DNA from: Verrucomicrobiota bacterium
Lineage (GTDB): Bacteria > Verrucomicrobiota > Verrucomicrobiia > Opitutales > Oceanipulchritudinaceae
Assembly (NCBI GenBank): GCA_021208135.1
Contig: JAJOKB010000009.1
Coordinates: 1-47,506, forward strand
Direction of reading: 5' to 3'
DNA: 47,506 nucleotides
Shown here: positions 9,981 through 19,149 of the stretch, in pieces
Numbering within the stretch: the stretch's first letter is position 1
Layout of the letters: each line of letters starts with the position of its first letter
Program-made: the position numbers and the translations under genes
The notes under the pieces: generated by a model
The model's input: the letters and a program-made list of their open reading frames with translations, nothing else
What the model was told of the DNA's origin: nothing
Database searches by the model: none

Positions 9981-11779
9981 CGCCATTCGTCGGCTGCAAA
10001 ATTAAACATCCAAGGTAACCAGTTGCGGTTCCAGTAGAACCAACCGTCATTCCCGTGCCATAGAAAAGTTTCGGTTTCAGGGTTTGCGCCGGGAACAGCA
10101 AAAGTCCAGCCAACAGACGGAAACCATATCCATGGGTAAGTTTGTTCATCATACCAGAACCAGCCAACGCCAGGCAAAGCGAAGCCCTCACCAGCTGGCC
10201 AACTGCCGAGCCAATAGAACTGATGGCGATGTAGATAGTGTGGATGCTGTTGCAAGTGACTTAGAAAGTCCTCCAGCGATCTGTGTGCCCAAGCATTTAG
10301 AAACTCCACTGAGGCAGCACCATGCGCATAGGGCCAGAAGTGGTAGACCAAGAGCGCTAAACGGCTCAGCAAAAACCACCGCGCGTTGGGCGGTTCAGCA
10401 ATAACGGGATCCAGCGCGCCGGGGATTTCACGCGTCAGGTCGATGAATAATTGCAAGCTGGGACTCAGGATGGGATCCGTTCCCTCCGACGTGACCATAG
10501 ATTGCATTCGTGTGCTTGCCTGTAGCCGTTGAGGCAATGTTGGATCCATGCCATGCCGATGGCGCCAAAATCTGACAAACTGTTCAGCTTCGGACAACTG
10601 AGGTAAGGCCGTGGTAGTGTTGGCGAGCCAAGTCGCCAATCCAGTCAAACCCTGCAATCCACTGCTGTACAAATCGCGATTCACATCGATAAACCAGTAG
10701 CGAGTATTCGGAAAATATCCCCACCAAAGAAAGTGGGCAGCCAGAAACTCGTATTGACGGATCAAGTGCGGCATACGCAAGGTATCCTCAAGCCAGACAG
10801 AAAAGTTCCCTGAATGTTGCAATCGATGGAGCCAAAATTGTAACTCATCAGGACCCGGGGGATAACCGAGTAAGTCGCGCAATACTTGCTCAGCGCGGAG
10901 CTCAGGATCTTGCGCGACTGGCCAAGTTGCGATTGGGACCAACTGTACAGGAAAAGTAGAGATCTGAGCCTGAGCGGTGTAACGCACCCTGCTGCCGCCA
11001 TTGCTGAAAGGGATTAATTGCACGGTGTAGATCACCCCCGGTTGGAGACCTGTAATCTCCCAACTCCGGTAGGATCCGGACACATAGTGAACGCCTGGTT
11101 CCTGTGCATAATGCTCAGGTGGGGTGCCATCGCCTGGATATGAGCCAGAGTACAGAGGAAGCAGCACCAATAAAAATCCTCTTGGGTTCCATGCCAAATT
11201 GGGTGCTTGCCAAGACACTTGAATGGAAGTTGGTCCTGATTGCCAGGCATTTAACCCCTCAGCTGCTGCCGGGGCTGGAGATGGCGGTGGAACAGGCGTC
11301 CACTGAATATTATCGATGACAATCTGTCTGGGACCACTGGCTTCTATACGCAACAACAATGGTCCCTCTATATCGACACCCTGAAGCCTGAAAGTCTCCA
11401 CAGTATTCATAACTTGCAGTGATTGAGTGCCTAGCTCTGCATCATTGACATAAACCGTTACAGACCGATCCTCAGCCGAACCTGCAGTGAAGTAACTGCG
11501 CATCTGGAAACTGAGATCACCGATGCCTTGTTCGCCGATAAATGTCTGCAAATATCTCTCTGCAAGCACCTGATCACCAAACCCCAGGGATGTGCCTTCA
11601 ATGGCAAATTGATTGCGTACCGAGCGCACACCAGCATAGGTCCACAAACTTCCATTATCGCCTACAAAAGCGCCATCGGTGTATGAAGTTGCCGAGGCAT
11701 TCAAATAATGAAACCCCTCAAATGAAGCTTGGGCAGAACATAACATCGCCAAGCATAATATATAGATCACATTTCTCAC
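9968..11779 (-). CDS. Secreted protein: FN3 domain, DUF4214-like helical region, aromatic-rich C-terminus
   Basis: 603 aa, intact. An N-terminal signal peptide (MRNVIYILCLAMLCSAQASF) predicts export. Residues 20-165 look like a beta-sandwich ending IVIDNIQWTPV. Residues about 180-275 form a fibronectin type III domain (SIQVSWQAP, ITGLQPGVIYTVQL). Residues about 285-530 are helical, with LRDLLGYPPGPDELQFWLHR resembling DUF4214, a domain often found in exported surface proteins. The last 60 residues are strikingly rich in Trp/Tyr/Phe (YPWIWFPSVGWTF, NDGWFYWNRNWLPW). Similar aromatic tails recur in secreted Verrucomicrobial proteins, to my recollection; their role is unknown. The gene follows the secretin by 36 bases and is co-directional, so it may be a substrate or surface partner of that machine (inference). 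Confidence 0.75.
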   Translation of the reverse strand: MRNVIYILCLAMLCSAQASFEGFHYLNASATSYTDGAFVGDNGSLWTYAGVRSVRNQFAIEGTSLGFGDQVLAERYLQTFIGEQGIGDLSFQMRSYFTAGSAEDRSVTVYVNDAELGTQSLQVMNTVETFRLQGVDIEGPLLLRIEASGPRQIVIDNIQWTPVPPPSPAPAAAEGLNAWQSGPTSIQVSWQAPNLAWNPRGFLLVLLPLYSGSYPGDGTPPEHYAQEPGVHYVSGSYRSWEITGLQPGVIYTVQLIPFSNGGSRVRYTAQAQISTFPVQLVPIATWPVAQDPELRAEQVLRDLLGYPPGPDELQFWLHRLQHSGNFSVWLEDTLRMPHLIRQYEFLAAHFLWWGYFPNTRYWFIDVNRDLYSSGLQGLTGLATWLANTTTALPQLSEAEQFVRFWRHRHGMDPTLPQRLQASTRMQSMVTSEGTDPILSPSLQLFIDLTREIPGALDPVIAEPPNARWFLLSRLALLVYHFWPYAHGAASVEFLNAWAHRSLEDFLSHLQQHPHYLHRHQFYWLGSWPAGEGFALPGVGWFWYDEQTYPWIWFPSVGWTFAVPGANPETETFLWHGNDGWFYWNRNWLPWMFNFAADEWRYGW

Positions 11780-11815
11780 GACTCATCTTCCTCCCACTAT
11801 TTAGTTGATGTTGAT

Positions 11816-13942
11816 TTATGGATTTATTTCCAAATCTGCTGCCACAGAGGATTGCTCTGGGTTGCGCGGGGTACCGCCTGGAGTTACCAGAGTGGCAGTA
11901 ACAAATATAAGTAGGTTGCGCTTCTGTTTACTTTGCCCCTCGCTGCGAAACAACCGACCCATCAACGGTATGTCTCCCAACACCGGTACCCGATCGCGAA
12001 CAGTAATCGCCTGCTCCCGCGTTAGCCCTCCCATAACTACTGTGGCTCCATCCCATATGGTAACTTCAGTCCGGATACGTCGTACACTGAACACCGGTTG
12101 ATAAAAGCCACTGGGAACAGTCACCGTTGTGTTGGAGGCAATTGCCACAGAAGCGCCACCATACTCGATAAAACCTTCAAATTCAGTTACCCTGGGTTCC
12201 AGGACCAGGCTGATGGAATAGTCTTCCTCAACACTGGGCGTAACCTCCATTTCAACGCCAATATTGCGAACGGCGAAATCCTGTGGAGTACCTGCAGTGA
12301 TAGCCACACCTGCGCTGCCGGCATTGCTGTCTCCCCGCCCCACCTGGGCATCAATGGCACCAAAACTTTGCGGAAACCGGAGTTCCTGTGCTACAGTAAT
12401 TTCAGCTGTTTTACCCGACAACACAGTCACCTTCGGGGCCGAAAGAAGATCATTGCCAGCGCGCCGTTCCAAGGCCCGGATAATGAAATCGACCTCTGTT
12501 CGCCCCAGGACTCCGGTAAAATTCGCCAGCCCGTTTGCCACATCAAGCCCTAGATCAATGCTATTTGGCAGGCCGGGAGGAGCTTGTACCAAGGACAGTT
12601 CGGATCCAGCTGTGCCGTCCAACAAGTTTGCTGCACGGGAAATTCGCAACTGTGATGCGCCTTGCCCTGATTGAGTCGGGGCACCGACGCGGCGATTGGA
12701 TGTCTGAGCCCGGTTGCGAAAAACTTGCGCAGCTGTGCCATCCGGTTGCATCACAGGAAACCCGGTTGTGGTATTGTACTGGGTTCTACCACCTGCCCTG
12801 ACCAGCCAATTGAAGCCCAACTCATCCAAGTCACTTTGTTGTACCTCCAAAAACCTGGTTTCAATCTCCACCTGCTTGACCTCGCTATAGCGACGCAAAA
12901 TGTTGCGCACCCGCTCAATGTTCCTGGGGGTTTGAGTCACAATCAATTGGCCGTCTGCTAAAGCCAAGTTGGCACCTTCAATTGAGGAAAAAGGCACCCC
13001 TGCCCTTTCTAAAAACCGGCGGAGTGAAGTCTCGTCGCTTGGAATGTGGGATTCATCCACAACATAAGGATCCACGCTTTGCCGATGTAAATGGGTGTGT
13101 TCAGTGTGTACGCCAATCAGGCGAATCAGAGTGGATCGACTGATGGGAAAAAAGGCCGTTTCCAAACCACTGCCAATACCGCGCGCCTGGCGTATCATAA
13201 CCGCATCCCGGCGCACATCGTACTCAAAGCCAACCGATTCGGTAATGAAATCAAGTGCCCGCTCCAAACTGAGATTGCGCAATTGAATGCCGACTATCGG
13301 ATCATTGACCTCGCTGCGAATAAAAACCAAATTTACACCCTGGCCCTCAGGATCATGTTCCTCTGCCAGATGAGAAAGCATGTCTACAACGCGACTCAAG
13401 GGAACTCCGGCAAACTGCACTCTGGGTATGTGAATGGACCTAAGTCTGGCCAACAGATTGCGGTTATCGTCACTGACCTGATGGTGTTCGCGGTGATGCA
13501 TGCGTTCCGGCCTCCGCCAGCTTTGATCGATCTCCATAAGCATCTCAAGACGGGTTTGGTGCCAGTTGTCCTGATTCTGGACAACGTGGCTAGTGGGATG
13601 CGGTGGATACCCGGATTGGCTCTGCTGCGCTGTTGAAGACCCTGCATGTAGCGAAGGCTCGACTGTCTCTATCTTTTCCTGCGCTTCGGAATGACCAGGT
13701 TGTTGAATCCTTGCACGCAGTTGTACAGCAAGCGCCAGCAGATGTTCATCGTCTCGTCCCAATGCCTCGAGCATCTGCTCAATTACAGTGAGTGCTTCCG
13801 GGTAATGACCCGAGTTCTGCAAGGACAAAACCCGGGCATAGGCATCCACAAAATCATAGGCTCTGGCCCAGCATAAAGCCCCCAACAAACCTGCCAGAAA
13901 GAATACAATACCAACCTTACCGGAATGCATGAAACACCTCAC
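11816..13942 (-). CDS. Secretin (outer-membrane pore, type II secretion/type IV pilus family)
   Basis: 708 aa, intact. Forms the gated outer-membrane ring of a type II secretion or type IV pilus-like machine. A signal peptide (FFLAGLLGALCWARA) is followed by a short TPR-like helix pair and a low-complexity Gln/His-rich linker to about residue 165. An N0/STN-like domain (FAGVPLSRVVDMLSHLAEE, LSLERALDFITESVGFEYDV) and an N1-type domain (LIVTQTPRNIERVRNILRR) come next. The secretin core ends with the signature VPVLGDIPLMGRLF and FVTATLVTPGG. Layout resembles the Amuc_1098-type secretin of Akkermansia. Start could be 13942 or the next Met at 13930; either overlaps the end of the upstream gene. 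No pilin, ATPase or inner-membrane platform gene is nearby, so its machine must be completed from elsewhere. Confidence 0.9.
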   Translation of the reverse strand: MRCFMHSGKVGIVFFLAGLLGALCWARAYDFVDAYARVLSLQNSGHYPEALTVIEQMLEALGRDDEHLLALAVQLRARIQQPGHSEAQEKIETVEPSLHAGSSTAQQSQSGYPPHPTSHVVQNQDNWHQTRLEMLMEIDQSWRRPERMHHREHHQVSDDNRNLLARLRSIHIPRVQFAGVPLSRVVDMLSHLAEEHDPEGQGVNLVFIRSEVNDPIVGIQLRNLSLERALDFITESVGFEYDVRRDAVMIRQARGIGSGLETAFFPISRSTLIRLIGVHTEHTHLHRQSVDPYVVDESHIPSDETSLRRFLERAGVPFSSIEGANLALADGQLIVTQTPRNIERVRNILRRYSEVKQVEIETRFLEVQQSDLDELGFNWLVRAGGRTQYNTTTGFPVMQPDGTAAQVFRNRAQTSNRRVGAPTQSGQGASQLRISRAANLLDGTAGSELSLVQAPPGLPNSIDLGLDVANGLANFTGVLGRTEVDFIIRALERRAGNDLLSAPKVTVLSGKTAEITVAQELRFPQSFGAIDAQVGRGDSNAGSAGVAITAGTPQDFAVRNIGVEMEVTPSVEEDYSISLVLEPRVTEFEGFIEYGGASVAIASNTTVTVPSGFYQPVFSVRRIRTEVTIWDGATVVMGGLTREQAITVRDRVPVLGDIPLMGRLFRSEGQSKQKRNLLIFVTATLVTPGGTPRNPEQSSVAADLEINP

Positions 13943-14615
13943 TTCTCAGTGTGATCAATTGTTGATTTTCGATTGCAATAAAATCGGCGTACGCCTGTCC
14001 GCTTTCGTCTTCTGTAAAGGTAAGCAAGTGCAGCCTACCACACTCACTGTTCTGGTGTAAGCCTACTGTTGTCCATGATCCTGCACGTACATCGACCAAA
14101 TGCACAACCGGCACACCCATGCGATCATAAAAATAGCCAGCAATTCGCCAATCATTGCCGATTCCAAAGGTGAGTGAGTACACGCTTTGATGTGCTCGGG
14201 CCAGTTCGCGCGCAATGAGTCCAGACCGCATAATTTCGTTTCCCAGTGAGATGTATGAAACTGTCCATACGGACTCAGTTTCGTCAGTCATCGAGGATTC
14301 CAGCCCAACCAAATAGGCGTTTTGGCCTGTCAATCGTTGCGGTATCTGTTGCCAAAATTCAGCGGCACTGCCTTTCATCACAAAGGTATGAATCTGCCAA
14401 TCCAAGTCTTCGATACCCTGCCCCATTGTATTAAACAGTTGCTCTGTGCGCCTTTGTATTCTGTGCAATTCCTCGGTTGAGGGTTTCAGCGCGCCAAGTG
14501 CCTGCAATTGTTGACTGGTGGTTTGCAGATCGTTTGCTCCAGACCGGTACTTCACCCATCCGGTTACGACTGCCAACAACAATGCCAATGCGACCATTCG
14601 GATGACTGCCTTCAT
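13917..14615 (-). CDS. Bitopic membrane protein of the secretin operon
   Basis: 232 aa with one N-terminal membrane helix (residues 5-22, MVALALLLAVVTGWV) and a periplasmic remainder that opens with a coiled-coil-prone stretch. No sequence signature was recognised. Position between a GspL/PilM-like gene and a secretin, plus the single-helix topology, suggests a PilO/GspM/GspN-like linker between inner and outer membrane parts. It overlaps the secretin start by 26 bases and the upstream gene by 4 (ATGA), so the three are almost certainly one translational unit. Could instead be a lineage-specific pilus accessory protein of the Amuc_1099/1100 kind. Confidence 0.7.
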   Translation of the reverse strand: MKAVIRMVALALLLAVVTGWVKYRSGANDLQTTSQQLQALGALKPSTEELHRIQRRTEQLFNTMGQGIEDLDWQIHTFVMKGSAAEFWQQIPQRLTGQNAYLVGLESSMTDETESVWTVSYISLGNEIMRSGLIARELARAHQSVYSLTFGIGNDWRIAGYFYDRMGVPVVHLVDVRAGSWTTVGLHQNSECGRLHLLTFTEDESGQAYADFIAIENQQLITLRSEVFHAFR

Positions 14616-16021
14616 AGCTCAACCCAATCCAAGTTTTTAATCCGCACCCAAAATGGCACACCTTCCTGAGTTACCCTCTCGACACGTAACAACTCCACCT
14701 CCCCTACAGCCAAGTGATTATTTAAGTGTCCGACCGTTTCGGCAACTTGCCGCTGGGCTGAACGGTGATTGGCATGGGGGTCGTTCAATCCTAGCACCAT
14801 CTCAAGCAGCCACGGTTCATACACCCCTGACTGGGTCCAAATCAATGCGTCATCCTCACTGCCATGCCCGCGGACTTTTGCTGGAATTTGCCAGTTGCGG
14901 ACCCGAAGATCCGCAACCAGCTCACTACCATTATGAACGAACCAAAAAAAATCTAATATCGCCCGTTCCTGCTGGCGGGCAGATTCCAGTCGATCCTGGA
15001 GGCTTTGCTTAATATCAAGTGCTCGCTCTTTTGAGCGCACCTGTCCCAGCTCCAATCGGGTTTCCACCATTTTCCCTGCCACCTCTTGAGTATGATTGCG
15101 AATAGCGCTCAAGGCATTCCACAGCCAGAGATTGGCGATAAGCAAAACCAAAACAGCGACCTTCGTTCCTTTGTCCAACAATGCCAATTTTCGACTTCTG
15201 GACATCTGAAGGCGCAATTGCTCACTACCTGCCCACCGCGCACCGCTATGCAGACACACTTTTCCGCTGCGCATTAGCAATCCGCAAAGAGACCATTCGT
15301 TCCCATCCGTGTTACAATTGCCTTCAGCAATTACCAATTCCCAATCGTTGGGTTCACCGTCAGCCCGACCCAACACTGCATTGGTCAGACTCCATCGCTG
15401 CCGCTCTTCAATTATACGTGCGCGCAAAGTATCAATTGAATCATCTGCCCCCCGTTTAAGCGCCGGTACGCTGCGAACGTGCCAGCGGCCCCATTGCCGG
15501 AAAACACGGTAACCTGCAAGTGCACTCATGAAAAAGATGTCTGCATTTCCACTGCACCCAGACGCCGTCTCCAGCAATAACCACTGCACTGGAAGACAGC
15601 TCTCAACCGATAACGCAGATGTTGCCAACAATGTGCATACCTCATCCCACTTCCCGGATTGAATGCGAATCTCATATACCGATCCATCGGATAAAGTCTG
15701 ACGCCAGGATTCACTCCCGGTTCCAGCAACTCCGGGCAACGTCAGCTCAACTTCATCTATAGACCGAATTTGAACGGGCCACAAATCCAACCACACGTGC
15801 ACTGTCGTTCCAGTCCCAAACTCCTTACACAGCGTTTCCAGATACTCTCGCAAAAATGTCACCTCTCCAGCATCGCCACCCGGCAATCGGTGGTCGGCAC
15901 TGGCTACCTCACGCCAGTACCGACCACCCCACCCTCGACTCCCTCTGATCACTATTTGCCGGTCTCTTCCCACATACACATGCAATTCGGAAAAGCCAAA
16001 TCTCATCTGCGTTATTATCAT
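14612..16021 (-). CDS. GspL/PilM-like inner-membrane platform protein
   Basis: 469 aa. Residues 1-280 look like a cytoplasmic actin-fold domain as in GspL/PilM (FGFSELHVYVGRDRQIVI, then LPVQWLLLETASG). One membrane helix follows near 288-302 (KVAVLVLLIANLWLW), then a coiled coil (RLELGQVRSKERALDIKQS) and a periplasmic ferredoxin-like region containing VGHLNNHLAVGEVELLRVERV. This order matches GspL, or PilM fused to PilN. The protein would link a cytoplasmic motor to the periplasmic parts of the machine. First gene of the secretin operon; the start could be 16021 or the second ATG at 16006 (MRFGFSEL), which better fits a possible promoter just upstream. Confidence 0.65.
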   Translation of the reverse strand: MIITQMRFGFSELHVYVGRDRQIVIRGSRGWGGRYWREVASADHRLPGGDAGEVTFLREYLETLCKEFGTGTTVHVWLDLWPVQIRSIDEVELTLPGVAGTGSESWRQTLSDGSVYEIRIQSGKWDEVCTLLATSALSVESCLPVQWLLLETASGCSGNADIFFMSALAGYRVFRQWGRWHVRSVPALKRGADDSIDTLRARIIEERQRWSLTNAVLGRADGEPNDWELVIAEGNCNTDGNEWSLCGLLMRSGKVCLHSGARWAGSEQLRLQMSRSRKLALLDKGTKVAVLVLLIANLWLWNALSAIRNHTQEVAGKMVETRLELGQVRSKERALDIKQSLQDRLESARQQERAILDFFWFVHNGSELVADLRVRNWQIPAKVRGHGSEDDALIWTQSGVYEPWLLEMVLGLNDPHANHRSAQRQVAETVGHLNNHLAVGEVELLRVERVTQEGVPFWVRIKNLDWVEL

Positions 16022-16028
16022 GCGACCG

Positions 16029-16058
16029 AATAAACATATCTTATTACGGTTACGTCAA
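16029..16058 (-). promoter_or_regulatory. Possible sigma-70 promoter for the secretin operon
   Basis: On the minus strand TTGACG (16058-16053), an 18-base spacer, then TTTATT (16034-16029). It lies in the AT-rich 130-base gap between the pseudouridine synthase stop and the GspL/PilM-like start. Only 7 bases separate the -10 from ATG 16021, so if real it favours the start at 16006. Pattern match only. Confidence 0.3.
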
Positions 16059-16151
16059 TAGAAAAATCTAATTAGCGTAATTTTTTTAATCTATGCCCTG
16101 AAGGCGGTCGAAGGAGTGGGTATCGATGGAGGCTGAAGGCCAGATTCGGTG

Positions 16152-17066
16152 TCAGGAAAAATCTGGAGGAATGGGCGCGATGAACTCGAGAGGCTGTTGA
16201 TTGACCGGATGGGTGATGCGCAAGACGTGTGCGTGCAGCATAACTCTGCTGAAAACTCTATGAGAGTAGCTGTTGCGCCAACCGTAGAGGAGATCCCCGG
16301 CGACAGGATGCCCGATTGAGCTTAGATGCACTCGGATTTGGTGAGTTCGACCAGTATGGATGCGCAGTTGAAGTAAAGACAGATCCTCTGGGAGTTGCTG
16401 AAGCAGGGAAAAATCGGTGAGCGCATGTCTGCCATTAGGAACGACTGCCATTCGTTGGCGATGAATGGGGTGGCGTCCGATAGCTGCATCGATGGATCCG
16501 TGTGAAGGTTGGGGGCAACCGCGAACCAGGGCGACGTAGTATTTTTCCAATGACCGATTGGCAAAGCTGAGGCTGAGGCCTTTATGTGCGATATCGGACT
16601 TGGCAACGACAATGACGCCGGAAGTTTCTTTATCGAGACGGTGAACAATTCCGGGACGCTCGATGCCGCCGATCCCGCTTAATTTACCTGAACAATGATG
16701 CAGCAAAGCGTGAACCAAAGTATCTTCTCCGGTGGCAACACCTGGATGGGTCACCATGCCCGAAGCCTTGTTGATGGCCAAGAGGTGTTCATCTTCAAAC
16801 AAGACCTGTAAGGGTATGGCAACTGGACGCAGTTGCAAAGGGCGAGTGGGAGGAACGGAGACCTTGATTTCATCACCGATACGCACGGTGTCGCTTTTAC
16901 AGAGCGCCTCATCGTCGCGCCAAATCAGCCCCAAATCGAATAACTTCTGGATACGACTTCGGGAGAAACCGTGCATTAAAGCAGTGACTGCCTTGTCAGC
17001 GCGCTGGCGATGGTTATCCGGGCCGATTTCGAGATCGAATTCGCTATTTTGCTCCGGCAGAGTCAC
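16152..17066 (-). CDS. RluA/RluD-family pseudouridine synthase
   Basis: Converts uridine to pseudouridine in rRNA. 304 aa from a GTG at 17066, which begins 1 base after the upstream stop; longer upstream extension would overlap the oxidoreductase and is less likely. An S4-type RNA-binding domain occupies the first 70 residues (QRADKAVTALMHGFSRSRIQKL). The catalytic motif HRLDKETSGVIVVAKS (Asp near 142) and LRIHTGRTHQIRVHLSSIGHPVAGDLLYG follow. S4 plus these motifs is the RluD layout, but which uridines it modifies cannot be told. The frame is intact. Last of a run of metabolic genes before the secretin operon. Confidence 0.92.
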   Translation of the reverse strand: MTLPEQNSEFDLEIGPDNHRQRADKAVTALMHGFSRSRIQKLFDLGLIWRDDEALCKSDTVRIGDEIKVSVPPTRPLQLRPVAIPLQVLFEDEHLLAINKASGMVTHPGVATGEDTLVHALLHHCSGKLSGIGGIERPGIVHRLDKETSGVIVVAKSDIAHKGLSLSFANRSLEKYYVALVRGCPQPSHGSIDAAIGRHPIHRQRMAVVPNGRHALTDFSLLQQLPEDLSLLQLRIHTGRTHQIRVHLSSIGHPVAGDLLYGWRNSYSHRVFSRVMLHAHVLRITHPVNQQPLEFIAPIPPDFS

Positions 17067-17067
17067 G

Positions 17068-18133
17068 CTATTGGGGAGTATTGGAAATCCACTGCATAGC
17101 GCGAGCGGAGCGATACACATTTTGAACCAAGCGCACACAGGTCGCTGCGCAGGCGAAACTGACCTCTGGAGTGGATTGGGTACGCACAGCACGAATAAAA
17201 TCGCCTATTTGAGACACGTGGCTGGGTCCGTAGTAGTCTTTGGCAGCGGCTAACCTGGTCGGGTCGTCATGTGCGCAAAGCAGTTCTTCGAGCTGGGAAC
17301 GACGCTGAGGGTTTGAGCATTCTATGCGCAGTAGTTTGCCATGCCTGAGCTCAACCAGAGCGTCTGAGCCTACGACGGAGAAAGAAGGTTCCCAATCCAC
17401 ATTGCTGGATGACGTTGCGGTGAAAGAACCGAGGGCACCATTTTTTAAAATAACCGGTAAAACCGGCGCTGTCTTCGGTTTCAATAATGCCCTGATGGAG
17501 CAGATTGCAATAAGCAGCGGTAATCTCGCTAAACCCACCGCCAAGCCAATCCAGAATGTCGACAAAATGAATGGCCTGATTCATGAGCAAAGATCCACCT
17601 TCAGAAGCCCATTTGCCACGCCAGGGAGTATTCAGGTAGTAATCATGAGAGCGGTAGCAAAGCAATCGCCCTTGCAGCAGCAAAGGCCTACCCAATAGCC
17701 CTTCTTGAATAGCGAGTCGCAGAGCTTGATGAACGGCATCAAATCTGTGTTGTAAGACGCCACTGGCTACCAGATCCGGGTTTGACTGAGCGGCAGATAC
17801 CATGGCTTGAACCGCCTGTTCACTTTCGCCAAGAGGTTTCTCACACAAAACATGTTTACCGGCATTCAATGCGGCAATGGCAATGGGAGCGTGACTGGCA
17901 TGGTCAGTACAGATTGCCACGCAATCCACATCACGCCGAGCTACAGTTGTGTGATAAGAAGTGGATACGGAATCGATACCATAACGCAGGGCCAGTGCGT
18001 CAGCCTTTGATTTGTCAAGATCACACAGCTCTACAACCTTCACACTGGGGAAGTGTTGAAAGCCTTCGATGTGCGCTGGAGCGATCACACCACAGCCGAT
18101 GATTGCCACATTTAATTGCCTGGGGATGTTCAT
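17068..18133 (-). CDS. Gfo/Idh/MocA-family oxidoreductase (one frameshift)
   Basis: NAD(P)-dependent dehydrogenase of the sugar/inositol dehydrogenase superfamily; 354 aa when restored. Rossmann start VAIIGCGVIAPAHIEGF, DRDK-like DLDKSKADALALRYG, and the EKP motif (HVLCEKPLGE). The C-terminal domain has GGSLLMNQAIHFVDILDWLGG, which carries the family's substrate-side His. One extra base between about 17450 and 17490 shifts the frame ahead of KNGALGSFTATSS; the six-A run there is the likely site. Start ATG overlaps the adenosine deaminase stop (ATGA). Substrate unknown; neighbours do not point to a sugar pathway. Confidence 0.88.
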
Positions 18134-19117
18134 AGAGAAGCCAAAGCAGATAACTGATTATTGCGCCATTGTTCGTCAACAAGAGCAACTTTAAAACCGT
18201 TGGCAGCCAATGAGCGCAACTGATCCTTATCGCAGTTATGATGCTGCCAGAGCGCGAGATATTCCTGGTCCAGGGAGTTCCCGAAAACCATGGGATCGTC
18301 AGTATTCAAGGTACAAGCGATGCCAGCCTGTTGGATGGTCATTATGGGATGGGCCTCCATCGAAGGCACCACACCCAGCTTCAAATTGCTAATGGGACAG
18401 ACATCCATAGTGACGCCATTGCGGGCCAGCCATTGCAATAGATCCGGATCCTCTACAGCCCGCACGCCGTGTTGGATGCGGGTTACGCCCAATTCTTCCA
18501 CCACACGGCGGACAAAATCGGGACCGCAGAATTCACCTGCGTGCGCCTTGGTAGCGAGGCCGGCGTCCCGAGCCATTTGCCAGTATGGGCCGGTCCAAGG
18601 CTCCAGGGGAAAAGTTTCCGTACCGTGAAGATCAATACCGGCAAGATGTTCCCACTCCAGAGCATCGTGCAAAAACTGACGGGATGCTTCGTGATAACCG
18701 TTGTGATGGATACCCAAAAAAGACGCGAACTTCCATGTCGCTGGGTGCAGCGGAGGCGATGGCGGCGGCAATTTCGTCACCGGGTATTTTCATAAATTCC
18801 ACCATGCCGCTGGCAAAGCTGGTTTCGACATAACGCACATTATGCACTGTGCGCAGTTGCCTGAAAATGTGACAGGCAGCTTCATGATAGCGCTCAGGAC
18901 TGGTGCAAAAATCGACGGCTGCACTCAATAATTGATGCTCAAATTGGGCAAAGCTGTGAAAACGGAAATCGGGCCGCCATGATTCGGGTTTGTTGCCATA
19001 TTTAGCTGGATTTAACTTTTCCAGTAAGGGCCAAGGCAAGGATCCCTCAATGTGCAGGTGAACCTCTGTTTTGGGCATGGATCGAACCCAATCCCGCATG
19101 CTTGCATTATCGCTCAT
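18130..19117 (-). CDS. add: Adenosine deaminase-family enzyme (one frameshift)
   Basis: Zn-dependent deaminase of adenosine or adenine, purine salvage. 328 aa when restored. Metal and catalytic motifs in order: VHLHIEGS, KAHAGEF, CPISNLKLGVVP and NTDDPMVFG. An extra T in the run near 18715 (minus strand TTTTTT) breaks the frame; removing it gives VRVFLGIHHNGYHEASRQ. It starts 32 bases after the aminopeptidase and overlaps the oxidoreductase by ATGA, so it is in the middle of an operon. It could be an adenine or other nucleoside deaminase; the motifs do not decide this. Confidence 0.88.
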
Positions 19118-19149
19118 CGGTTAATCACAACAAGATTACCAAGACCGTT

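Noticed and set aside
12098-13636. Several antisense frames of 136-181 aa across the secretin
   Set aside because: Shadows of an intact secretin; residue patterns do not resemble a protein family.
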